From assembly GCA_902524535.1 (NCBI GenBank), contig CABZDR010000001.1, positions 1 to 64,000 of the forward strand: a stretch of 64,000 nucleotides of DNA. The letters are read 5' to 3'. The notes below the pieces were generated by a model that ran no database searches, was not told where the DNA came from, and saw nothing but the letters and a program-made list of their open reading frames with translations. Below are positions 7,864 to 15,256 of this stretch, piece by piece. The DNA is from an uncultured Pelagibacteraceae bacterium. Its GTDB lineage: Bacteria; Pseudomonadota; Alphaproteobacteria; Pelagibacterales; Pelagibacteraceae. How positions within the stretch are numbered: the stretch's first letter is position 1; each line of letters opens with the position of its first letter. The position numbers and the translations under genes are program-made.

Positions 7864-9186
7864 CTAATATCTTCCCAAACAAACTTCCTCTAAACAAATA
7901 AATTGTGAAGATTTGTTTAATTTTTCATTATCGGTTGGCCCTTCCCATTTCGGTCGTGATTTTAAATGATATGAGAGATTACCAGCTTTCCACTCATCTC
8001 CAGTGACAAACTCAATTTCTTTATCAAAATCTTGATCCCATAAAAATTGAACTTTATTAGCAATATCTTTCCCTGGATAATCAGTTCTCTTGTCAGTTTG
8101 AGAAACTGAAATATAGTAATAAATAATTGGTGATAAGAAAAATAAAAATAAAAAACTATATATAAATACTTTGATCCTTTTTATATCAATTTGAGATCGC
8201 AACATATATACGAACAATACTCCAAAAAATAAATAAAAAGGTGTCATCCACATCGTTCTTATTTTTGATCCTGTTATAAAGGCAGTAATTAAAATTAAAA
8301 AAATAGGTAAAATATTTATTGAATATAAAAAAATTAATTTTTTATTTTTCAGGTTTATTCTAAGCTTAATTTTTTTTGTCAAAACCCAGATTAAAAAGAA
8401 AAATGGAATGAGTATGCCAATTTGTTTTATCAAAAAAATGATTGGGTTTTTTATATGATCAATCAAATTAGTTTCTTCAATACCCGTTCTCTTTAAACCA
8501 TACGCAATTGTTGCAAATTCATTGTTATAAAGCCATATTATATGTGGCACTAATAGTACAAGAAATACCTCTATGGTTATCAAATATTTAAAGTCAAACT
8601 TTTTTATTTTTTTGATGAAAATTAAATAAATGAATAATAAATCAATAGATATTAATAAATAAATAAATAAGTATTTGGATAAAAAACCAATAGCCGCAAA
8701 CAATCCAACTAAAAAACAGTCAATAAATTCAATTTCTTTTGATTTGTAAATTTTCCATGAATAGTAAACAACTAAAGACCAAAATGGTAATTGGCAAATA
8801 TTTACGTTAAATTCTGGTGTAGTAAAATTATAGAAATATATCGACTCTAATAATAATACAGAAATTAAACTTAATTTAATATCTTCTAAAATTTCATAAG
8901 CAAATTTAAAAACAAAATAAAAAGCTATTAATACAAATGCTTGACTTAGTAAATAAAACACCCAATCTTGGGCACCAAATATTTGATATAATAATTCTGT
9001 AAAAAAAGCACTCATTGGCGGATGCTTATCAAATCCCCAATCTAAATTACTTCCCCAAGCAAGAGCTTCGATTGTATCTAGAGGTAAATTCTTGTTCGTT
9101 AAGGAAGGGACTAAAGTCCAAATTATTAAATGAGATAAAGCAAAAATAAAAAAAATATTATTAATATTTCTATTTAAAACATTCAT
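7864..9186 (-). CDS. ArnT/PMT-like integral membrane glycosyltransferase (GT39/GT83 superfamily)
   Basis: A polytopic membrane protein with about ten or more hydrophobic segments. A first periplasmic loop holds ALAWGSNLDWGFDKHPPM, typical of the GT-C family that transfers sugars from polyprenyl phosphate to lipids or proteins. I chose the ATG at 9186 (440 residues, MNVLNRNINN). A GTG at 9222 would add 12 residues, but it overlaps the strong dksA promoter on the other strand. It ends with a periplasmic domain (TGDEWKAGNLSYHL). Together with the adjacent GT2 gene it forms a likely two-step system that decorates a cell-surface component. Confidence 0.8.
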   Translation of the reverse strand: MNVLNRNINNIFFIFALSHLIIWTLVPSLTNKNLPLDTIEALAWGSNLDWGFDKHPPMSAFFTELLYQIFGAQDWVFYLLSQAFVLIAFYFVFKFAYEILEDIKLSLISVLLLESIYFYNFTTPEFNVNICQLPFWSLVVYYSWKIYKSKEIEFIDCFLVGLFAAIGFLSKYLFIYLLISIDLLFIYLIFIKKIKKFDFKYLITIEVFLVLLVPHIIWLYNNEFATIAYGLKRTGIEETNLIDHIKNPIIFLIKQIGILIPFFFLIWVLTKKIKLRINLKNKKLIFLYSINILPIFLILITAFITGSKIRTMWMTPFYLFFGVLFVYMLRSQIDIKRIKVFIYSFLFLFFLSPIIYYYISVSQTDKRTDYPGKDIANKVQFLWDQDFDKEIEFVTGDEWKAGNLSYHLKSRPKWEGPTDNEKLNKSSQFICLEEVCLGRY

Positions 9187-9215
9187 TAATAAATATTTAC
9201 AATAATTAAGCTTAC

Positions 9216-9243
9216 TTGACACCCCTAATTTGCTGAATATACT
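9216..9243 (+). promoter_or_regulatory. sigma-70 promoter of dksA
   Basis: ttgaca (9216-9221, perfect -35), 16-bp spacer and tatact (9238-9243, 5 of 6 bases of the -10 consensus). Transcription would start near 9250, about 16 bases before the dksA ATG at 9266. This excludes the upstream in-frame TTG at 9230 as the start codon. Confidence 0.7.
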
Positions 9244-9265
9244 CCCTCGAATTCAAAATATAAAA

Positions 9266-9787
9266 ATGCCCAAAACTGCTAAAAGAAAAAAAACAAAAAC
9301 AATCAAGCCAAAAGTTAATAAAAAAGTTAAAACTAAAGTATCTACTAAATCAAAAGAGACTAATAAAGGTCCAATTAAAATTTCTAAAACTTATATTCCT
9401 AAAGAAAATGAAAAATATATGTGCGAAAAACACAAAGTTTTTTTTAGAATAAAGTTACAAGAGTGGAGAAAAGAACTTGTAAGAGCTAATAATGAAGCTT
9501 TGTACAACGGAAGTTTGGATGATAATAGCATTTCAGCAGATATTGTTGATCAAGCAAGTTCTTATACAGATAAAAATGTTGAAATGAAAGCAATTAATAG
9601 ACAGATCAAGCTAATTTCCGAAATTGATAAAGCTTTGATAAGAATAAAAGATGAAACTTATGGTTTTTGTTTGGACACAGCTGAGCCTATTGGATTAAAA
9701 AGGCTTATGGCAAGACCAGTAGCAAAATACACAATAGCAGCTCAAGAAAAACATGAAAAGAATGAAAAAGTTCACGCAGATGACTAA
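9266..9787 (+). CDS. dksA: DksA-like RNA polymerase secondary-channel regulator with a degenerate zinc finger
   Basis: A 173-residue DksA/TraR family protein that, with ppGpp, would modulate rRNA and amino-acid promoters. A Lys/Thr-rich tail (residues 1-45) precedes the coiled coil. The coiled-coil tip motif D92-IV-D95-Q-A97 matches the essential DxxDxA of E. coli DksA. Of the four zinc-ligand positions only C135 remains; the others read T138, T156 and A159 (YGFCLDT, YTIAA), so a Cys4 zinc site cannot form. From memory, other alphaproteobacterial DksA proteins also keep only one cysteine. Two tiny membrane ORFs follow with overlaps. Confidence 0.9.
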   Translation: MPKTAKRKKTKTIKPKVNKKVKTKVSTKSKETNKGPIKISKTYIPKENEKYMCEKHKVFFRIKLQEWRKELVRANNEALYNGSLDDNSISADIVDQASSYTDKNVEMKAINRQIKLISEIDKALIRIKDETYGFCLDTAEPIGLKRLMARPVAKYTIAAQEKHEKNEKVHADD

Positions 9788-9902
9788 AAAAAAGAGAAAA
9801 AAAATTCATAATCCAATTACTTATAATTTTACCAAAAAATATATTTACTTTTATTATGCTTTTTTTTGGATACTTCTATTGTTATTTGTATTTACGCGAT
9901 GA
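9780..9902 (+). CDS. 40-residue single-pass membrane micropeptide overlapping dksA
   Basis: The ATG at 9780 lies inside the last codons of dksA (8-bp overlap). The ORF encodes a very basic N-terminus (MTKKKRKKIHNP) followed by an aromatic/aliphatic segment (YIYFYYAFFWILLLLFVF) ending in TR, the layout of a positive-inside single transmembrane peptide. Its stop codon overlaps the next micro-ORF by ATGA. There is no recognisable family. The overlapping arrangement and the good membrane topology argue that it is translated, but with 40 codons in AT-rich DNA chance remains possible. Confidence 0.45.
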   Translation: MTKKKRKKIHNPITYNFTKKYIYFYYAFFWILLLLFVFTR

Positions 9903-9997
9903 ATAAAAATATTATCTTTATAATTATAATAGTTCTTGCAATAGAACTATCTGGTCACGGAATTATTGTATCATTGATGAGATTGCTAAATTCCTAA
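9899..9997 (+). CDS. 32-residue hydrophobic micropeptide coupled to the previous micro-ORF
   Basis: It starts at the ATG at 9899 within the ATGA of the preceding 40-codon ORF. It encodes MNKNIIFIIIIVLAIEL followed by SGHGIIVSLMRLLNS, a short hydrophobic helix with one acidic residue in the middle. It ends 10 bp before the stop codon of the convergent GST gene. There is no SD sequence separate from the overlap, which suggests coupling. Function unknown; low to moderate confidence that it is a gene. Confidence 0.4.
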   Translation: MNKNIIFIIIIVLAIELSGHGIIVSLMRLLNS

Positions 9998-10007
9998 GTT
10001 AAGACTA

Positions 10008-10634
10008 TTAAGCTTTTGGTGGTATCTCATTTTTGTTCATAAATGAAAACCCTTTTTTAACAGCATCACGTTTAGAAATTTCATTATACCATCTAGTAAG
10101 ATTTTTATAATTTTTAAGACCTATATCATGCCATTCGTGTCTCGCTATCCAAGGGAATGTCCCGATATCTGCAATTGTGTAATTATCACCTGATAAATAT
10201 TTTGATATTGATAATCTTTCGTCTAACTCTTTGTATATTCGTTTAGAAATTTTAAAATATCTTTCCTCACCAAATTTACTTTTTCCAGGATTGTAATGAT
10301 GAAACTGATGGTGTTGGCCTAACATTGGACCAACATAACCCATTTGAGCCATAAGCCATTGGTTAATTTCTAATCTTTCTTCAGAATTATAAAATTTTCC
10401 ACTTAACTCAGCTAAATAAATCAAGATTGCTCCAGACTCAAAGACAGTTTTTTTATTTTTATGATCAATAATCACTGGAATTTTGCTTAAAGGACTTATT
10501 TTCTTAAATTCATCCTTAAATTGCTCATCATTATTTATGTCAACTTTGATTACTTTGTAGTCAAAACCAATTTCCTCAAGCATAATACTAATTTTTTTAC
10601 CGTTTGGTGTATTAGCTGAGTAAAGATCTATCAC
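10008..10634 (-). CDS. glutathione S-transferase family protein (YfcG/YghU-like)
   Basis: A 208-residue cytosolic GST. The N-terminal thioredoxin-like domain carries LYSANTPNGKKI, the TPNG signature of the Nu-class/YfcG group, and the cis-Pro/glutathione-binding region KIPVIID...VFESGAIL. The C-terminal helical domain includes YTIADIGTFPW, the conserved N-cap motif. YfcG-type enzymes have disulfide-bond reductase activity toward glutathionylated substrates, and a redox role fits the neighbours. Its 5' end overlaps the ferredoxin reductase gene by 4 bp, so it is last in the ferredoxin-reductase-GST transcript. Confidence 0.88.
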   Translation of the reverse strand: MIDLYSANTPNGKKISIMLEEIGFDYKVIKVDINNDEQFKDEFKKISPLSKIPVIIDHKNKKTVFESGAILIYLAELSGKFYNSEERLEINQWLMAQMGYVGPMLGQHHQFHHYNPGKSKFGEERYFKISKRIYKELDERLSISKYLSGDNYTIADIGTFPWIARHEWHDIGLKNYKNLTRWYNEISKRDAVKKGFSFMNKNEIPPKA

Positions 10635-11647
10635 TCTTTTTTTCCAAGTCTTTTCAATAAGTTTTTTGAAGTTGTAGTGAATTCAAATCTATATTTTTCA
10701 TTAGGTCTTGCTAATTTAAAACATGCTCTAGCTGCTAAAGCGCCTTCATGAAATCCAGATAAAATTAGTTTTAATTTACCAGGATAACTACAAATATCAC
10801 CCACTGCATAAATTCCTTTTTGATTTGTTTCAAATTTTTCTGTGTCAACTTCTATAGTTTTTTTATCTAAATTAAGTCCCCAATTAGCGATTGGCCCTAG
10901 TTGCATGATTAAACCAAAAAAACCCAATGCATAGTCGGCTTTTATGTTCCTTTTCTCATCATCATCATTTTTTAAATCTATACTTTCTAATTGACCATTG
11001 CCTTTGACTGATGTCATTTGATATTTTGTAAAAAGATTTATTTTACCTTCTTTTGCTAGCGCATGCACTTTATCAACAGTAGCTTGTGCTCCTCTAAATT
11101 CTTCTCTTCTATGTATCAAATTTACTTTAGAGTGTTTCGATAATTCTACTGCCCAATCTAATGCACTATCTCCTCCACCAAAAATTGCTACTGTTTTTCC
11201 ATCAAAAATTTTTTTATCTTTTACTGAATAAAATATAGATTTATTTTCAAACTTTTCACATTCCTTTACAGGAAATTTTCTTGGTTCAAAAGAACCAACT
11301 CCTCCGGCTATAATTACATTTGGAGTTGAAAATATTTTTCCATTGTTTGTCTTTACGATCCAATTAATATTATCTTTTTTTACTTCCTCTACTCTTTCAC
11401 TTAAATGAAATTTGATATCAAAAGGTTTTAACTGATTAATTAAATTTTTTGTTAATTCTTCTCCTGTGCATTCAGGCACAGCAGGAATATCATAAATTGG
11501 TTTATGCGGATAAAGCTCAATACATTGACCACCTATTTTATCTAGATTATCAACTACCTCGCAATCAAGACCTATTAATTTTAATTGATGAGCTGTAAAT
11601 AAACCTGTTGGTCCTGCGCCTATTATGAGTGCATCTGTTTTAATCAT
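10631..11647 (-). CDS. ferredoxin/flavodoxin-NADP+ reductase, thioredoxin-reductase-like type
   Basis: A 338-residue FAD- and NADPH-binding flavoprotein. The FAD motif is GAGPTG (10-15), with the following IGGQCIELYPHKPIYDIPA typical of the YumC-type ferredoxin reductases. The NADPH motif is GGGDSA (157-162), and the C-terminal FAD contact is GIYAVGDICSYPGK. It lacks the CxxC redox pair of true thioredoxin reductase (compare trxB at 62908), so electrons should pass to a ferredoxin. The 2Fe-2S ferredoxin gene lies directly upstream with zero spacing, the natural partner. Confidence 0.9.
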   Translation of the reverse strand: MIKTDALIIGAGPTGLFTAHQLKLIGLDCEVVDNLDKIGGQCIELYPHKPIYDIPAVPECTGEELTKNLINQLKPFDIKFHLSERVEEVKKDNINWIVKTNNGKIFSTPNVIIAGGVGSFEPRKFPVKECEKFENKSIFYSVKDKKIFDGKTVAIFGGGDSALDWAVELSKHSKVNLIHRREEFRGAQATVDKVHALAKEGKINLFTKYQMTSVKGNGQLESIDLKNDDDEKRNIKADYALGFFGLIMQLGPIANWGLNLDKKTIEVDTEKFETNQKGIYAVGDICSYPGKLKLILSGFHEGALAARACFKLARPNEKYRFEFTTTSKNLLKRLGKKE

Positions 11648-11968
11648 TTATGCCTGTTTAGACGGGATATTAACTGTTAAACCGTCTAAATCATCTGAAA
11701 CGATAAGTTGACAACTTAGTCTACTATTTTTTTTTGGCTCATATGCCATATCAATCATATCCTCTTCCCCATCCTCTTTTTTTGGAAGCTTATCAAACCA
11801 ATCTTCTGTGACATAAACATGGCAGGTCGCACAAGCCATACCTCCACCACAGTCAGCATCAATTCCAGGAATATCATTTTGAACAGCACCTTCCATGACT
11901 GTTAGACCGTTCTCAACATCAACCTCATGAACTTTTGCATCTGAAGTTATATAAGTTATTTTAGGCAT
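11648..11968 (-). CDS. 2Fe-2S ferredoxin (adrenodoxin-like)
   Basis: A 106-residue [2Fe-2S] electron carrier. Cluster ligands are C40, C46, C49 ([15 protein letters not shown]) and C86 (SRLSCQLIV), the C-x5-C-x2-C...C pattern of the vertebrate/Isc-type family. It is rich in acidic residues. It is directly followed by the ferredoxin reductase gene. Only 78 bp separate it from the proteorhodopsin gene upstream, and most of that is a terminator hairpin, so transcription probably comes by read-through from proteorhodopsin or from a promoter inside that gene. Confidence 0.93.
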   Translation of the reverse strand: MPKITYITSDAKVHEVDVENGLTVMEGAVQNDIPGIDADCGGGMACATCHVYVTEDWFDKLPKKEDGEEDMIDMAYEPKKNSRLSCQLIVSDDLDGLTVNIPSKQA

Positions 11969-11984
11969 AAATCTTTATAAGGGA

Positions 11985-12026
11985 TAAAAAAAATAGGGCA
12001 AGTATGCAAAAACATACTCGCCCTAT
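11985..12026 (-). terminator. Rho-independent terminator/attenuator of proteorhodopsin
   Basis: Two arms, atagggc-a-agtatg (11993-12006) and catact-c-gccctat (12013-12026), form a 13-pair stem with one A-C mismatch around a caaaaa loop. On the minus strand it is followed by a run of seven U. It ends about 17 bases before the ferredoxin start codon. Confidence 0.88.
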
Positions 12027-12046
12027 AAATTTAATTTAAAAAGCTA

Positions 12047-12820
12047 TTATCTAGCTCTTGATCCAGCTCCAGAACTTACTGCAGCAGCCCATATTACTAG
12101 ACCGAATGCAATTTTGTTAATGAAGTCAGCTAAATTGTAAACGACGTTAAGCGAATTAGCATCTACACCACCTGTTAAGTAACCAAATACATAACCTAAT
12201 GGGTAAATTGCCCAACCTACAGTAACGATCATTCTCATTGCACCGAAAGCAGTTACAAGTGCTTTGTTACCACTTTTAGATGCAGCTTTTCCAGCTTCAC
12301 CTGAGAATATTTCATATAGAATGTATACCCAACCAGCCATACCGATTATGAAACCAAGTGTAGCGTTGATGTATCCAGCTTCTCCTAAATATCCACCGAT
12401 TAACATTACTAATGAACCAATTAACAATCTCCAGAAAATTCCAGAGTTTGCTTTTCTTACAGCTACTAGAATTAAATAGAATTCTATCATCTGTAATGGC
12501 ACAGTAATTAACCAGTCAATATATCTGTATACTGTTGGTGAATCACCTGTAGATACCCACACATCTCTCATGTACATGTAATGGATAAAAGCGATACCAG
12601 TTACAAGACCTGCTACTGTTACAGATGTTTTCCATGCTGGGTTAACTGTGCTTCTCTCCATAAAGAAAAAAGCTGTTGAAGCCAACATACCCATTGAAAT
12701 TATCCAAAAAGATATTCCAACGAAATCATCTTGAGCTAACATAGCGGTCGCAGCGTTTGCAACTGTTGTTACACCCATTAGGGCAACAACTGTAAGAGCA
12801 AACAATTTAAGTTTTTTCAT
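12047..12820 (-). CDS. proteorhodopsin, blue-tuned light-driven proton pump
   Basis: A 257-residue seven-helix retinal protein in the inner membrane. A signal peptide (cleaved near ANA-A) precedes the helices. Key residues: Schiff-base counter-ion D102 and proton donor E113 in RYIDWLITVPLQMIEFYLIL, H80 near the counter-ion, and the retinal lysine K236 in DFINKIAFG. Position 110, equivalent to the spectral-tuning residue 105, is Gln, which gives blue absorption in characterised proteins. A good SD (gagggag, 6 bases upstream) and base composition less AT-biased than the neighbours suggest high expression. A strong terminator follows the gene, then ferredoxin. Confidence 0.97.
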   Translation of the reverse strand: MKKLKLFALTVVALMGVTTVANAATAMLAQDDFVGISFWIISMGMLASTAFFFMERSTVNPAWKTSVTVAGLVTGIAFIHYMYMRDVWVSTGDSPTVYRYIDWLITVPLQMIEFYLILVAVRKANSGIFWRLLIGSLVMLIGGYLGEAGYINATLGFIIGMAGWVYILYEIFSGEAGKAASKSGNKALVTAFGAMRMIVTVGWAIYPLGYVFGYLTGGVDANSLNVVYNLADFINKIAFGLVIWAAAVSSGAGSRAR

Positions 12821-13034
12821 AAAAAACTCCCTCTTTAGTTAGTTTTTACTTTGTTAGTTTATATAAACTAGGCTTAAGCTTCCCTAAGCCAAAGTTGGGG
12901 GTTAATACCAAATTAAAACAGTAAATTGAAGACAAAATTACCATTAATAAGCATTGATTTTACTGACTTTTTAAAATTAAATACAATTTATACTATAATT
13001 ATCTATTAAATGTACAAACTCGAATCAAATTTTA
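12821..13034. promoter_or_regulatory. divergent control region between proteorhodopsin and the prpE-like gene
   Basis: A 214-bp gap. On the proteorhodopsin side it holds a perfect 16-bp palindrome, tagtttatataaacta (12855-12870), and a hairpin ggctta-8-taagcc (12871-12890) next to it. No convincing -35/-10 pair was found there; the palindrome's centre could itself be a -10-like element. On the prpE side a tatactataat stretch (12989-12999) is a plausible -10. No known riboswitch was recognised. Confidence 0.5.
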
Positions 13035-14936
13035 ATGTCCAATAAATTTAACGACTTATATAAGAAATCTATAGAAAATCCTGAAATTTTTTGGCAAGAG
13101 GCCTCTAAAGATATATTTTGGTTTAAAGAGCCAACTAAAATCCTGAACAAATCAAACGCGCCTTTTTATAAATGGTTTGAAGATGGAGTAACAAACACCT
13201 GTTATAATGCGTTAGATATTCACATTGAACAAGGCAATGGGGAAAGAACAGCTCTCATATATGATAGTCCTATTACAGGCAATAAAAGTAAGTTCACTTA
13301 CAAGGAATTAAAATTAAAAGTTTCCAGATTTGCAGGAGCTCTTGAAAATCAGGGAGTTAAAAAAGGAGATAGAGTAATCATTTACATGCCAATGATACCT
13401 GAGGCAGTGATTGCTATGCTTGCTTGTGCACGGATAGGAGCCATACACTCTGTTGTATTTGGTGGTTTTGCCTCAAACGAACTTGCTAGTAGAATTGATG
13501 ACAGTAAAGCAAAAGTATTAATTACTGCCTCATGTGGTTTTGAACCTGGAAGAACTGTAGAATACAAACCTTTAGTTGATGAAGCTGTTAAGCAGGCAAC
13601 TCACAAGATTGATAAAATGATTTTATTTCAAAGACCAAGTCATGAAGTCAAATTAAATGCTCCTAAAGAAGTTAGTTGGGACGAAGTTGTTGCAGATGCA
13701 AAAGAAATTGATTGCGTTGAAATGAATTCAAATGATTTTGCTTACATTCTTTATACCTCAGGTACAACAGGAACTCCAAAAGGAATAGTAAGAGATGTTG
13801 GTGGTCACATAGTAGCTTTAAAATGGACTATGAAAAATATCTACAATATTAACGAGGGAGATATTTGGTGGTCTGCAAGTGATATAGGCTGGATTGTAGG
13901 TCACTCATATATTGTTTACGCACCACTATTCAAAGGATGCACTACAGTTTTATTTGAGGGTAAACCTGTAGGCACTCCAGACGCTGGGGCTTTTTGGAAG
14001 ATTATTTCTGATTATAAAGTCAAATCTTTATTCACTGCACCTACAGCTTTTAGAGCAATCAAAAAAGAAGATCCAGAAGGTAAGTTCTTCTCAAAATATG
14101 ATCTTTCAAAATTTGAAAGTCTATTTCTTGCAGGAGAGAGAGCTGATCCAGATACAATTAAATGGGCTGAAAATTTATTAAAAGTTCCAGTGATTGATCA
14201 CTGGTGGCAAACTGAAACCAGCTGGGCAATCAGCTCTAATTGTACAGGAATTGAAATGATGAAAACTAAATATGGTTCTGCTTGTAAAGCAGTACCTGGT
14301 TATGATGTAAAAATTATAAAATCAGATAAAACTATTGCTAAACCAAACGAAATGGGGGACATAGTTGTAAAACTTCCTTTGCCACCAGGAACCTTTCCCA
14401 CTCTTTGGAATGCTGACGAGAGATATAAAGAAAACTATATGTCAAATTATGAAGGTTATTATCAAACCTATGATGCCGGGCATATAGATGAAGATGGTTA
14501 TATATGGATTATGTCAAGAACAGATGATATTATAAACGTTGCTGGTCACAGACTGTCTACTGGAGCAATAGAGGAGGTTTTATCTGAGCATCAATCTGTT
14601 GCCGAATGTGCAGTTTTAGGTATTGCTGATAAATTAAAAGGCCAGTTACCTATTGGTCTAATTGTATTAAAAGCAGGTGTAGAAAAAGATAATGAGACAA
14701 TTTCTAAAGAATGCATTCAAATGGTTAGAAATAAAATTGGTCCAGTAGCAGCTTTTAAGATTGCTATAGTCATTAAAAGACTTCCAAAAACGAGATCAGG
14801 TAAAATCCTAAGAGGAACAATAAGAAAGATTGCAGATAATGTTGAATATAAAATGCCTCCAACAATTGATGACCCTTTGATTTTAGACGAAATTAAGGAA
14901 GATCTTATCAAAAATAATATTTTAAAAAGTGTTTAA
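13035..14936 (+). CDS. prpE: propionyl-CoA synthetase-like acyl-CoA ligase
   Basis: A 633-residue AMP-forming acyl-CoA synthetase. The adenylation P-loop is ILYTSGTTGTPKGIV, followed by WWSASDIGWIVGHSY, HWWQTETSW and the hinge/A8 region YDAGHIDEDGYIWIMSRTDD. The catalytic lysine lies in TRSGKILRG near the C-terminus. GFEPGRTVEYKPLVDEA, TPDAGAFW and LAGERADPDT point to the PrpE/ACSS3 subgroup rather than acetyl-CoA synthetase, so propionate is the likely substrate. It ends with an 8-bp overlap into the SMR transporter gene. It is divergent from proteorhodopsin. Confidence 0.88.
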   Translation: MSNKFNDLYKKSIENPEIFWQEASKDIFWFKEPTKILNKSNAPFYKWFEDGVTNTCYNALDIHIEQGNGERTALIYDSPITGNKSKFTYKELKLKVSRFAGALENQGVKKGDRVIIYMPMIPEAVIAMLACARIGAIHSVVFGGFASNELASRIDDSKAKVLITASCGFEPGRTVEYKPLVDEAVKQATHKIDKMILFQRPSHEVKLNAPKEVSWDEVVADAKEIDCVEMNSNDFAYILYTSGTTGTPKGIVRDVGGHIVALKWTMKNIYNINEGDIWWSASDIGWIVGHSYIVYAPLFKGCTTVLFEGKPVGTPDAGAFWKIISDYKVKSLFTAPTAFRAIKKEDPEGKFFSKYDLSKFESLFLAGERADPDTIKWAENLLKVPVIDHWWQTETSWAISSNCTGIEMMKTKYGSACKAVPGYDVKIIKSDKTIAKPNEMGDIVVKLPLPPGTFPTLWNADERYKENYMSNYEGYYQTYDAGHIDEDGYIWIMSRTDDIINVAGHRLSTGAIEEVLSEHQSVAECAVLGIADKLKGQLPIGLIVLKAGVEKDNETISKECIQMVRNKIGPVAAFKIAIVIKRLPKTRSGKILRGTIRKIADNVEYKMPPTIDDPLILDEIKEDLIKNNILKSV

Positions 14937-15246
14937 AACCTATCTGATTTTGGTTGGGGCAATTTTTTGCGAGGTTGCCGGGACAATGCTATTACCTGTT
15001 TCACAAAATTTCACTAGAATAATACCAACCACTCTGCTAGCGATTTTATATATCACAGCACTTTTTCTTCTCACATTTGTTGTTAATAAACTTCCGATTG
15101 CAATTGTGTATGCAACATGGAGCGGTTTGGGGATATTTACCGTAGCTATTTTAGGTTATCTTTTTTTTAATCAAACTTTAAGTTGGCTGTCTATAATTGG
15201 ATTGTTTTTAATTGTAACAGGTGTAATTCTTGTAAACTCATTTTAA
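14929..15246 (+). CDS. small multidrug resistance (SMR/EmrE-like) transporter
   Basis: A 105-residue protein with four transmembrane helices, the size of EmrE. The essential membrane-embedded glutamate is E15 in AIFCEVAGT. Helix 3 carries the YATWSGLG signature and the C-terminal helix is LIVTGVILVNSF. SMR dimers exchange protons for cationic compounds; whether this one exports toxic cations, guanidinium or polyamines is not decidable here. It overlaps the prpE-like gene by 8 bp and ends flush with the convergent glycosyltransferase gene. Confidence 0.92.
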   Translation: MFKTYLILVGAIFCEVAGTMLLPVSQNFTRIIPTTLLAILYITALFLLTFVVNKLPIAIVYATWSGLGIFTVAILGYLFFNQTLSWLSIIGLFLIVTGVILVNSF

Positions 15247-15256
15247 TTAAATGAGT
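15236..15256. terminator. inverted repeat between convergent genes (possible two-way terminator)
   Basis: actcattt-taatt-aaatgagt is a perfect 8-bp stem with a 5-base loop, spanning the stop codons of both the SMR gene and the convergent glycosyltransferase gene. No strong U-run follows on either strand, so its terminator function is uncertain. Confidence 0.45.

Noticed and set aside
9187-9222. GTG start extending the ArnT-like protein by 12 residues
   Set aside because: It overlaps the dksA promoter and adds a non-hydrophobic leader; the ATG at 9186 is more plausible, though not proven.
9230-9265. Upstream TTG start extending DksA by 12 residues
   Set aside because: It lies inside the strong ttgaca-16-tatact promoter, before the predicted transcription start.
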